The notes beneath the pieces were generated by a model. The model saw nothing but the letters and a program-made list of their open reading frames with translations. It did not search any database and had not been told where the DNA came from. Positions 27,372 through 35,228 of a DNA stretch of 64,000 nt are shown here, piece after piece (within the stretch, counting starts at the first letter, position 1; every line of letters starts with the position of its first letter). Source of the DNA: Allocatelliglobosispora scoriae (GTDB lineage: Bacteria; Actinomycetota; Actinomycetes; Mycobacteriales; Micromonosporaceae); the NCBI RefSeq assembly GCF_014204945.1, contig NZ_JACHMN010000001.1, forward strand, positions 186,001 to 250,000, read 5' to 3'. A program made the translations under genes and the position numbers.

Positions 27372-29120
27372 CTACGGCTTGGGCAGGAACGTGATCCGGT
27401 CCGCCGTCGGCTTCGGCAGCGGGGTACCGGGGGAGCTGTTCGCGGCGAAGTAGTCCACGAACGCGGCGAGGTCGATGCCGCCGTTGACCCGGTCGGTTCC
27501 CGCGACGAAGGTCGGGAAGTCGTTGCCCCCGGCGGCGAGGAAGGTGTTGGCGGTGACGCGGTAGCCGCGAGCCGGGTCGACCGGCTGCCCGTTGACCCGG
27601 ACCGTGTCGGCGAGCACCCGGTCGCCGCCGGCCCGCCCGAGGTCCACGGTGTAGCGCAGGGCCGAGGAGAGCTGCAGCACCCGGGGGAACGCCTCGTTCT
27701 TGCCCGAATACTGCTCCCGCAGCACGTTGATCAGCTGCGTCCCGGTCAGCGTCATCGTGACGAGGATGTTGTCGAACGGCTGGACCTGGAACGCCTCGCC
27801 GAAGGTGACGACGCCGTCCCCCTCGGTGCCGCTGGCGCGGTAGACGAGGTCGGCCCGCATCCCGCCGGGGTTGAGGAACGCGAGCTCCGCACCGGCGGAG
27901 CGGGTGCCGAAGACCTGCGAGTCGGCGATCACGTCGCCGAGCGGCGTCTCCGGCAGCGTCGAGCCGCGTCCGGGCAGGTCGGCCGAGATGTATCCGATCG
28001 GCTTGTTGGCGACCGCCGCGGACCGGGCCCGCCAGGTCTCCACGAGCTGCATCACCGGCGACTGCTCGGCGGTGTCGAGCGTGACGATGTTGTTGGCGGC
28101 GCTGACCGACGACCGGACGATGTCACGGGTCTTGAGGTTCATGTCGAAGCGGATGTCGGTGAAGGTGCGCCCGAACGAGGCGGCCTGGGTGACCAGGCGC
28201 CGGTTGCCGGCCGGGTCGGGCACGTTGCAGACATAGGCCTCGTGCGAGTGCCCGGTGATGAACAGGTCCACCAGCGGGGTCGTGCGCTTCGCGATGTCCT
28301 TGATGGCGCCGGTCAGCCCGGCGCCCGGACCGCCCGCGTCGCAGTTGAAGTTGTAGACAGGACTGCTCGTGGCACCGCCCTCGTGGATGATCACCACGAT
28401 CGCGTTGATGCCCTTCTTCTTGAGCTCCTTGGCGTACTTGTCGATGGTGCTGACCTCGTCGCGGAACTCCAGGCCCTTGATGCCGTCGCGGACGACGACG
28501 TTGGGCACGTCACGGGTGACGAGACCGATGAAGCCGACCTTGAACGCGGCGTACTTCTTGATCCAGTAGGGAGCGAGGATCGGCTTCTTCGTCTTGGTGT
28601 CCACGACGTTCGCGGCGAGGTAGGGGAACTTCGCGCCGGGGTAGCGCACGCCCGGCTCGGCGCAGCCGTCGACGGGGTGGCAGCCGCCGTCCACGATCCG
28701 CTTGAGCTCCTTGCGGCCCTCGTCGAACTCGTGGTTGCCGACGGAGGAGACGTTGAACCCCATCAGCTCCATGGCGTGGACCGTCGGCTCGTCGTGGTAG
28801 GCCGCCGACAGCAGCGGGCTGCCGCCGATCATGTCGCCGACACCGACGGTGAGCGTGCGTCCCTGGCCCTGGCGCGCGGCGTCGAGCAGCGTCGCCATCC
28901 GGGCGACACCCCCCGCCTGCACCGAGACCTGGTTCCCGGCGGCGTCGGTCTTGATGACCGAGCCGGCGGCGCCGGGCACTGCGTCGAGGTTGCCGTGGAG
29001 GTCGTTGACGGCGAGGATCTGCACCGCCGTGCGCCAGTTGGGCGCGGCGCTCGCGCTCGCCGGCTGCAGCACGGCGAAGGCCACGAGGGCCGCTCCCGTG
29101 GCGAGCAGCGGCCGGTTCAT
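27372..29120 (-). CDS. Secreted 5'-nucleotidase/metallophosphatase (UshA-like)
   Basis: 582 residues from ATG 29120; the longer frame upstream has poor N-terminal sequence. A signal peptide ends at ASASA (about residue 26). The calcineurin-like metal sites are all visible: VNDLHGN, VGVGDMIGG, GNHEFD, IHEGG and GHSHEAY. The C-terminal nucleotidase domain has LNPGGMRADL, FGEAFQVQPFDN and RVTANTFLAAGGNDF, which bind substrate. It should dephosphorylate external nucleotides or sugar-nucleotides. A cysteine pair (GGCHPVDGC) probably forms a disulfide. The gene is monocistronic. Confidence 0.93.
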   Translation of the reverse strand: MNRPLLATGAALVAFAVLQPASASAAPNWRTAVQILAVNDLHGNLDAVPGAAGSVIKTDAAGNQVSVQAGGVARMATLLDAARQGQGRTLTVGVGDMIGGSPLLSAAYHDEPTVHAMELMGFNVSSVGNHEFDEGRKELKRIVDGGCHPVDGCAEPGVRYPGAKFPYLAANVVDTKTKKPILAPYWIKKYAAFKVGFIGLVTRDVPNVVVRDGIKGLEFRDEVSTIDKYAKELKKKGINAIVVIIHEGGATSSPVYNFNCDAGGPGAGLTGAIKDIAKRTTPLVDLFITGHSHEAYVCNVPDPAGNRRLVTQAASFGRTFTDIRFDMNLKTRDIVRSSVSAANNIVTLDTAEQSPVMQLVETWRARSAAVANKPIGYISADLPGRGSTLPETPLGDVIADSQVFGTRSAGAELAFLNPGGMRADLVYRASGTEGDGVVTFGEAFQVQPFDNILVTMTLTGTQLINVLREQYSGKNEAFPRVLQLSSALRYTVDLGRAGGDRVLADTVRVNGQPVDPARGYRVTANTFLAAGGNDFPTFVAGTDRVNGGIDLAAFVDYFAANSSPGTPLPKPTADRITFLPKP

Positions 29121-29130
29121 TCGGGAGAAA

Positions 29131-29144
29131 ATCACCTGGGTGAT
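29131..29144. promoter_or_regulatory. Palindrome upstream of the 5'-nucleotidase gene
   Basis: ATCACC-TG-GGTGAT is a perfect inverted repeat 10 bases upstream of ATG 29120, next to an AT-rich stretch with a TAATAT -10-like hexamer (29143-29148 on the minus strand). It may be an operator, perhaps phosphate-linked given the gene, but it does not match the Streptomyces PHO box. Confidence 0.35.
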
Positions 29145-29320
29145 ATTACCTATTTGTCCATTAATCATGCTTGACCAGCACATTGTCGGTGTGCGTGCCG
29201 CCGTGTCCTAATAGGGCCTATGTGGCGTAGGCGCACCCGGCCCACGGGCATGTTCGCTTGTGAGCGGTGTGAATCGGGCTGGGTTGGGCAGTGTCGGACC
29301 GGTGTGATTACCTTGATCTC

Positions 29321-29917
29321 ATGATCACCAGCGACCCCATCGACCTGCTCGCCCGTTCCCTCGACCAGGTGGCCGGGCTGCTCGCCGCCGTTCGCACCGA
29401 CCAGGAATCGCTGCCCACCCCGTGCCGGTCCTGGACCGTTGCCCAGCTCGGCGACCATCTCATCGCCGACCTCGACAGATTCCTGGTCACCGCCCAGGGC
29501 GGTCGGCCGGACTGGTCGGCCGACGCGCCGGAGGTCCTGACCGACCGTGCCGCGGCCTTCCGCGACGGCGCCGCCGATCTGCTCGCGGCGTGGCGCCAGG
29601 CCGGTGACCTGACCGGCACCATCACCCTGCCCGGCCTCGGCGAGGTGCCGGCCCGCTTCCCTGTCGACCAGCAGGTCGCCGAGTTCGCGATGCACGCCTG
29701 GGACCTCGCCAGGGCGACCGGCCAGCCGGTCGCGCTCGATCCTGAGATCGGCCAGGCCTCGTTCGACTGGGTGAGTGCCACCCTCAAGCCGCAGTTCCGG
29801 GGCGACGAGGCGGACGGCAAGGCGTTCGGCCCCGAAACGCCGGTGGCGGTCGACGCCCCGATCTACGACCGGCTCGCCGGTGTCTCCGGCCGTGACCCGG
29901 CCTTCATGGCGTCTTAG
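29321..29917 (+). CDS. DinB-fold TIGR03086-type metal-binding protein
   Basis: 198 residues, the usual length of this actinobacterial family related to mycothiol-dependent maleylpyruvate isomerase. It has LARSLDQVAGLLAAVRTDQ at the start, PCRSWTVAQLGDHLIADLD (metal His) and FAMHAWDLARATGQ (second metal His). The fold is a four-helix bundle. Members may use mycothiol as cofactor; the reaction here is unknown. The ATG at 29321 is preferred over the GTG at 29291. Its last 4 bases overlap the end of the convergent channel gene. Confidence 0.85.
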   Translation: MITSDPIDLLARSLDQVAGLLAAVRTDQESLPTPCRSWTVAQLGDHLIADLDRFLVTAQGGRPDWSADAPEVLTDRAAAFRDGAADLLAAWRQAGDLTGTITLPGLGEVPARFPVDQQVAEFAMHAWDLARATGQPVALDPEIGQASFDWVSATLKPQFRGDEADGKAFGPETPVAVDAPIYDRLAGVSGRDPAFMAS

Positions 29918-31782
29918 CTGTTGGAGAGCACGATCAGGCGGTCGATGACGGGCATCGGGACGTCCTTGTCGGGGTTGAGGACCACGCCGTGCCCGTCGCC
30001 GGGCTCCGCGACCCGGTAGCCGATCGCCACCTCGCCCCGGCGGCGGGCCGCCTCGACGGCGGTGGCGAAGGTGAACCCGGGCGCCGGGCGCAGGTAGTAG
30101 TTGGCCGGCCGGATGTAGATCTCCGCGCCGTCCGGGTCGAAGAGGTCGACGAAGACCGACTCCAGGTGCCGGTTCTCCGAGATCTGCGTCATCAGCAGGC
30201 TGACGAGCTGCTCGCTGACGACGAAGTCGTCGGCCTTGGTGAGCTGGGCCAGCGCCCGGTCCCGGTCGTCGCGCATCTCGCTGACGATGGAGCCGGACCG
30301 CCCGCCCCCGGCGAGCAGGTCGCGCAGGTGCAGCAGGGTGACGAGGACCCGGGAGTCGGCGGTCATCGGGTCCAGCAGGTCGTCGGAGAGCACGATCACG
30401 TTGTGGTAAGACCCCACGTCGAGGGTCTCCAGCACGGTGCGGTCGCGCGTGTCGCCGCCCTTGGATCGGATCATCAGGCGGCGCAGGCGCGGGGCGAGCC
30501 GGACCACCATCGTGTCGGCGTCGGACCGGTCGGTCACGATGTCGACCGTCGAGCCCTCGGCGACATAGACGTCGAGCTGCTCGATGATCCGGGTGGCCCG
30601 GCCGTTCCAGCCCAGGATGAGCGTGCTCTCCGGGGCGGCGGGCCCGCGTACGGCGTGGACGATCGAGGCCTCGTCGATCGGGAAGACCCGACCGGCCAGC
30701 TTGATCATCGAGTCGTCCTCGGCGAGGATGACGATCTTGTCGCCGGTCCCGATCACCGTGGTCATCGGCGGGTTCAGTGTGGTCTTGCCGTCGGCGCTGA
30801 GCAGCCCGAGCGGGCAGCACTTGCGGTATGCCTGCAGTGCCTGCCCGAACTGCAGGCCGACGAGCTTGGGCTCGCTCACCATGTAGAGCTCGTCGCCGCC
30901 GAAGTCGAACAGGTCGGTGTAGACGACCGAGAGCTTCGACTGCCGCGCGGTCTGCACGATGAGGCGGGCGCTGATGTCGTCGCCGTCGATGACGACCGCG
31001 TCGCCGCCGGCCAGCTTCGCCACGGTCCGGTTGCGGCTGTCGCGGACGGACGCGACGACGTGGTGCGGGCGGCCCTGGAAAGCCGGGCCCTTGTTGATGG
31101 CGAGCAGCGTCTTGAGGACATAGGCGTCGGCGTCCTCGGCGGAGACGGCGTCCGGTGCCAGCACGATGATCGAGCGGGCCTCGTTGAGATTGACCATCTC
31201 CAGGTCGGTGAGGTCCAGCGGGCTGCCGGTACGGAAGATCAGCCGGGTCTTGCCGGTGCTGGGCAGGCGGTGGCGGACCCTGTCCTCCATCGTCACCTTG
31301 TCCTGGTCGGCGAGGATGGCGATCGCGGCACTGCGGCGGCTCTTGTTCGCCTCGGCGAGTTCGGCGATGACCGTGTAGATCTGGTCCGACCAGCCGAGGA
31401 TCACCGAGTGGTCCCGCTCGAGCACCTGTGAACGCCCCTTGCGCAGCTGCTCCAGGCGCCGGTTGACGCCGCTGGTGAGCAGACCGACGAGGGCGCTGAC
31501 GATGAAGATGCCGCCGACCCCGAGGACGAACCACAGCGCCAGCACCGGCACCGTACCCGTCTCCGGCGCACCGAGGCTGAAGGTGGAGACGAAGGTCTGC
31601 CAGAGAAGCTGGACGGGGTTGTCCTCGCCGGGCGGCTCGACCAGGGCCAGCGCGCCGGTGACGACCAGGACCATGACGATCGAGACCACCGCGAGCCAGC
31701 CGATCAGCCCCAGCGTGCCCCGCGACATCGTGTTGTCGAACCAGTACCGCAGCCGAGCGCGCCTGGTGATCCTTCTGCCCAT
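29914..31782 (-). CDS. CASTOR/POLLUX-type ion channel
   Basis: 622 residues with GAGAGGAG 8 bases before ATG 31782. Two transmembrane spans (LGLIGWLAVVSIVMVLVVTGALA, VLALWFVLGVGGIFIVSALVG) are followed by a gating ring made of two RCK-like nucleotide-binding halves (VILGWSDQIYTVIAEL; LILGWNGRATRIIEQL). This is the layout of the plant symbiosis channels CASTOR/POLLUX/SYM8, here in a bacterial form, for which potassium or calcium conductance is inferred. The pore-helix filter sequence is not a classical TVGYG. It diverges from the kinase-WD40 gene. Confidence 0.87.
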   Translation of the reverse strand: MGRRITRRARLRYWFDNTMSRGTLGLIGWLAVVSIVMVLVVTGALALVEPPGEDNPVQLLWQTFVSTFSLGAPETGTVPVLALWFVLGVGGIFIVSALVGLLTSGVNRRLEQLRKGRSQVLERDHSVILGWSDQIYTVIAELAEANKSRRSAAIAILADQDKVTMEDRVRHRLPSTGKTRLIFRTGSPLDLTDLEMVNLNEARSIIVLAPDAVSAEDADAYVLKTLLAINKGPAFQGRPHHVVASVRDSRNRTVAKLAGGDAVVIDGDDISARLIVQTARQSKLSVVYTDLFDFGGDELYMVSEPKLVGLQFGQALQAYRKCCPLGLLSADGKTTLNPPMTTVIGTGDKIVILAEDDSMIKLAGRVFPIDEASIVHAVRGPAAPESTLILGWNGRATRIIEQLDVYVAEGSTVDIVTDRSDADTMVVRLAPRLRRLMIRSKGGDTRDRTVLETLDVGSYHNVIVLSDDLLDPMTADSRVLVTLLHLRDLLAGGGRSGSIVSEMRDDRDRALAQLTKADDFVVSEQLVSLLMTQISENRHLESVFVDLFDPDGAEIYIRPANYYLRPAPGFTFATAVEAARRRGEVAIGYRVAEPGDGHGVVLNPDKDVPMPVIDRLIVLSNS

Positions 31783-32025
31783 CGTCTGGACTCCTCTCCG
31801 TCGGCGCCGCCGGGCGCGATCGCGCGGTTGGGACCCCGTTGCCGGACACACTGTAGTGATGACCCTGCGAACCCCAAAGCCGCCCTGCTGAAGGGATTCG
31901 CGCCGCCCGGCGGGGCGTGCCGGGCGTGCGCGGGGCGGCCGCCGGCGTCGCCGGCGCCCGATGATCCACCCATGTCGGGCCGGGTGGCTGAGCGAGCCCC
32001 GGGCTGCTTGGGGCACACTTGCCCG

Positions 32026-34140
32026 GTGCGTTATGGACAGGTCATCTCGGGGCGCTTCGTGCTGGAGGAGCGCCTGGGCCTCGGCGGCACGGGAGAGGTC
32101 TGGCGGGCGACGGACAACCGCCTGTCCCGGCCGGTCGCGATCAAGGTGGTCCGGACGGGCGCCTTCGACGACGAGCTGATCCCCGCCGCCGTCGACCGGT
32201 TCGTCGGCGAGGTCGAGACCGCCAGCGCCGTCGCGCACCCCAACGTGGTGACCCTCTTCGATGTCGGCGAGCACGACGGCAGCCACTACCTGGTCCAGGA
32301 GCTCGTCGCCGGGGACTCCCTCGCGCACGAACTGCAGCGGCGCCTGGCCGCGGGGGACGGCCCGCTGCCCGTCGCCGACGCGGTCGACGTCGCCCGGCAG
32401 ATCTGCGCCGGGCTCGCCGCCGCCCACCGGCTCGGGGTGCTCCACCGCGACCTGCGGCTGGGCAACGTCCTGCTCTCCACCGCCGGGGCCGTGAAGATCG
32501 TCGACTTCGGCATCGCCTGGGCGGTGTCGACCGGTGACCCGTCCCTCGCGCCGGAGCAGATCAGCGGCGGCGCCGTCGATGAGCGCGCCGACTTCTACGC
32601 CCTCGGCTGCATCCTGTTCGAGCTGCTCACCGGCCGCCCGGTCTTCCCCGGCAGCGGCAGCGACCTCCGCGAGCAGCACCGCACCGGCGTACCCGACTCG
32701 TTGCGCCGGCACCGCCCCGACGTGCCGGACCCCCTCGACGCCGTCGTGGAGGAGCTCCTGCAGAAGGAGCCGGCGCACCGGCCGGGCACCGCGGAGATCC
32801 TCGGCCGCAGGCTCAAGCACATCGCCCAGGCGCTCGCCGACGCCGGTGCGGGCGCCCCGGCCGCTGCGGCTGCCCCCGCCGTGGCGCCGCTGCGCACGCC
32901 GCCGTCCGCGTCGCAGATGGTCCTGCCGCCCGAGGTCGTCTACGGGCCCACGGTGGAGATCTCCGCGATCATCCCGAATTTCGCGTACGCGTCGAAGCCG
33001 CCCGCCGAGCCCGAAGGCGACCTGCCGGGCGAGGAGCCGGCGGAGTCCGCGGAGGTTCGCCGCCTCGCTCAGCCGACGCGCAGGTCCCTGATCGCCGCGG
33101 GCGTCACCGGCCTCGCCATCGTGGGCACCAGCACCGCCACGGCGATCGTCGTCGGCGCCCGCCGCAAGGTGATGCCGAAACGGACCACCGTGCCCGGCGG
33201 GATCCTGCCGTTCGGCGCGCTCGGGCGCGTCACCGAGTTCGGGGCACCGGTGACCTCGGTGGCGTTCAGCCAGGACGGCCGCAGCGTGTTCTGCGGCGGC
33301 GGCAAGGGCGAGGTGATGGCGTGGGATCTCGCCACCGACCGGGTCGTCGCCCGGGCGGCGATCCCCGGCGCGACAGCCGGCATCACCCGCACGGTCGTGC
33401 TGCGCGACGGCGTCACCGTCTACCTGCGCCCGCACACCGGCCTGCCGCACGTGTGGAACACCGAGACGCGGACGCTGAGTCCGCTGTCGAACCTGCCGGT
33501 GCTGATCGAGGACGACGAGCTCGACTTCAGCCCCAACGGCATGCTCTGCGCCTTCAGCCGCTCGATCCACGACAAGGGTGAGGGCGGCCTGCGCCTCTAC
33601 AACATCGCCACCGGCGTCTACACCAGGGTCGACGCCAAGGACAAGGCCGGTCTCACCGAGTTCCTGGTGCTGCTGCGGTTCAGCCCCGACGGCACCAAGA
33701 TCGCCGGGTACGCCCTGAGCGAGGCCGCGTGCGTCTGGACGGTGGCGGCGCCCCGACAGCTGCTGCGCGTGGACAACCCGGTCTCCACCGGCGGCACCGA
33801 CCTGGCCTGGAGCGCCAACGGCGGCTTCCTCGCGGTCGCCTCCACCACCCGGGAGAACGGCTTCGTCACCAGCTGGGACACGGTCGCCGGGGTGCGGCGG
33901 GCCCGCGTGATGGGGGATGCGGCGGCCTCCGTCGCGCTGAGCCCCGACGGATCGCTCGCCGCCTTCGCCGGAGCCGACGGGGTCGTCGTCCTCGAGGCGC
34001 TCAGCGGCACCGAGGTCGTCCGCTACGACTACCCGCAGGGAGAGGTCGCGGTGGTGCGGTTCAGCCCGGACGGGCGGCTGCTCGCCTCCGCGGGCGGCGA
34101 CGGGATGGTCATGCTGTGGCGGGTCCCCGGCGTCTCCTGA
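32026..34140 (+). CDS. Receptor Ser/Thr kinase with WD40-like ectodomain
   Basis: 704 residues, GTG start at the conserved kinase N terminus. It is a Hanks-type kinase: GLGGTGEVW glycine loop, Lys40 in VAIKVV, HRDLRLGN (Arg144 in place of the usual Lys, Asn147 kept), DFG 160-162, APE 175-177. The DFG-to-APE activation loop is only about 12 residues, far shorter than in PknB-type kinases. A proline/alanine linker leads to one transmembrane helix at about 354-376 (LIAAGVTGLAIVGTSTATAI). Then comes a seven-bladed WD40/quinoprotein-like propeller with repeats such as VTSVAFSQDGRSVFCGG and VAVVRFSPDGRLLASAG. It should sense something outside the cell and phosphorylate an unknown target. Confidence 0.9.
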   Translation: MRYGQVISGRFVLEERLGLGGTGEVWRATDNRLSRPVAIKVVRTGAFDDELIPAAVDRFVGEVETASAVAHPNVVTLFDVGEHDGSHYLVQELVAGDSLAHELQRRLAAGDGPLPVADAVDVARQICAGLAAAHRLGVLHRDLRLGNVLLSTAGAVKIVDFGIAWAVSTGDPSLAPEQISGGAVDERADFYALGCILFELLTGRPVFPGSGSDLREQHRTGVPDSLRRHRPDVPDPLDAVVEELLQKEPAHRPGTAEILGRRLKHIAQALADAGAGAPAAAAAPAVAPLRTPPSASQMVLPPEVVYGPTVEISAIIPNFAYASKPPAEPEGDLPGEEPAESAEVRRLAQPTRRSLIAAGVTGLAIVGTSTATAIVVGARRKVMPKRTTVPGGILPFGALGRVTEFGAPVTSVAFSQDGRSVFCGGGKGEVMAWDLATDRVVARAAIPGATAGITRTVVLRDGVTVYLRPHTGLPHVWNTETRTLSPLSNLPVLIEDDELDFSPNGMLCAFSRSIHDKGEGGLRLYNIATGVYTRVDAKDKAGLTEFLVLLRFSPDGTKIAGYALSEAACVWTVAAPRQLLRVDNPVSTGGTDLAWSANGGFLAVASTTRENGFVTSWDTVAGVRRARVMGDAAASVALSPDGSLAAFAGADGVVVLEALSGTEVVRYDYPQGEVAVVRFSPDGRLLASAGGDGMVMLWRVPGVS

Positions 34141-34185
34141 CCCGGGGGTCGTCGCGGCCGCCGCCGACGCGGTCGGTTGACGACC

Positions 34186-34743
34186 TCAGCGCCGTCCGCC
34201 GAACTCCCAGTTGTGCACCTCGATCACCGCGTACCGGTCGGGATCAAGGATCGCGCGGGCTGCGGCCGGGTCGGCCGCGCGGACCAGCGCGGCGGTCCCC
34301 AGCCAGGTAGCGCCGTCGTCGGAGAGCAGCGGTCCGTAGGCGATCAGCGCCTCACGATCCGCCGGGACGGGGTCTCCGGCGTCCCCGGTGCCGAGGCCGA
34401 TGACCAGGTAGGACGTGCCGTCGCGACCGCCCGGGAACTCCCACATGGTGCGGCCCAGCAGGTTGCGCCACCGGCGGATCAGCACGTCCCGGAACGCACC
34501 GGCCTGGTAGCAGGGCTCGTCGAACGCGAACGCGCGGGCGGCTGCCGGGTCGGGGAGGTCGACGATGTGCACGCTGCCGGTCGGGGTGTCGTCGTCGGTG
34601 AACGTCGGCCCGCGCGCGATCAGCTCCGCGGCGTACCGGTCCATGTAGGACCAGTGCTCCTCCGTCAGCGCTTCGCGCAGGTCGGCGGAGCCGTGCCGGT
34701 CGCGGTGGTAGCAGAAGAACTCCATGCCCGCAGTCTCGACCAT
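34186..34743 (-). CDS. YCII-like protein, duplicated domain
   Basis: 185 residues from ATG 34743. It has two YCII-type (ferredoxin-like) halves: the first has FFCYHRDRHG and DRYAAELIARGPTFTDD, the second YLVIGLG and GPLLSDDGATW, with IVDLPDPAAARAFAFDEP and VRAADPAAARAILD as the matching helices. YCII proteins are small enzymes or binding modules of unclear role. A TACAGT -10 box lies 11 bases before the ATG, suggesting a leaderless message. A start at ATG 34725 (giving MEFF) is also possible. Confidence 0.8.
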   Translation of the reverse strand: MVETAGMEFFCYHRDRHGSADLREALTEEHWSYMDRYAAELIARGPTFTDDDTPTGSVHIVDLPDPAAARAFAFDEPCYQAGAFRDVLIRRWRNLLGRTMWEFPGGRDGTSYLVIGLGTGDAGDPVPADREALIAYGPLLSDDGATWLGTAALVRAADPAAARAILDPDRYAVIEVHNWEFGGRR

Positions 34744-34772
34744 TGACAATCATCACTGTATTCTGGCCTACC
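34743..34772. promoter_or_regulatory. Divergent promoter pair
   Basis: A minus-strand -10 box TACAGT (34755-34760) faces the YCII-like gene, and a plus-strand -35 box TTGACA (34743-34748) faces the small secreted protein gene. The two overlap, so they may be co-regulated. The plus -10 box is weak. Confidence 0.4.
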
Positions 34773-34806
34773 GAGCCCGTCCCCTTCCCCGTCCCGAGGA
34801 GACCTG

Positions 34807-35157
34807 ATGATCCAGCCCGGCCAACCCTTACGGCGCAGACGACTCGCGACCGCCGCCACCTCGCTGGCGCTCGTGCTCGCCGGAATCTTCGTCGCGCCGA
34901 CCGCGGCGCAGGCCGGGACCGCCTACGTCGACGTGTGGGCCGCCTGCGAGCAGCAGTACGGCCAGGTGCAGCAGGAGCCGGTCCTCGTCTCCTACAACGT
35001 CTACGGCTGGCGCTGCCAGGCCTACACCGGCACGACGCAGTACCTGGGGACGGTGAACCTCACCCCGTGGTGTGTCAGCCGCTACGGCTCCCACGCCTAC
35101 GCCAACTACACCAACTACTCCCACCCGTACTCCTGGCTGTGCTATTTCTGGGATTGA
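34807..35157 (+). CDS. Small secreted cysteine- and aromatic-rich protein
   Basis: 116 residues with GAGGAG before ATG 34807. The signal peptide ends near AQA (residue 36) after an Arg-rich n-region. The mature 80 residues contain four cysteines (WAACEQ, WRCQAY, PWCVSR, WLCYFWD), probably two disulfides, and many Tyr and Trp, ending in an aromatic tail. No family is recognised; small secreted actinomycete proteins of this kind are often called hypothetical. The gene precedes the AfsR-like gene by 71 bases. Confidence 0.78.
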   Translation: MIQPGQPLRRRRLATAATSLALVLAGIFVAPTAAQAGTAYVDVWAACEQQYGQVQQEPVLVSYNVYGWRCQAYTGTTQYLGTVNLTPWCVSRYGSHAYANYTNYSHPYSWLCYFWD

Positions 35158-35228
35158 CCTGCCTGGAAGCGGCTGCGCCCCGGCTGCTTCCTATGGACTA
35201 TTCATCCATACCGGTTACGATCGCGCTG

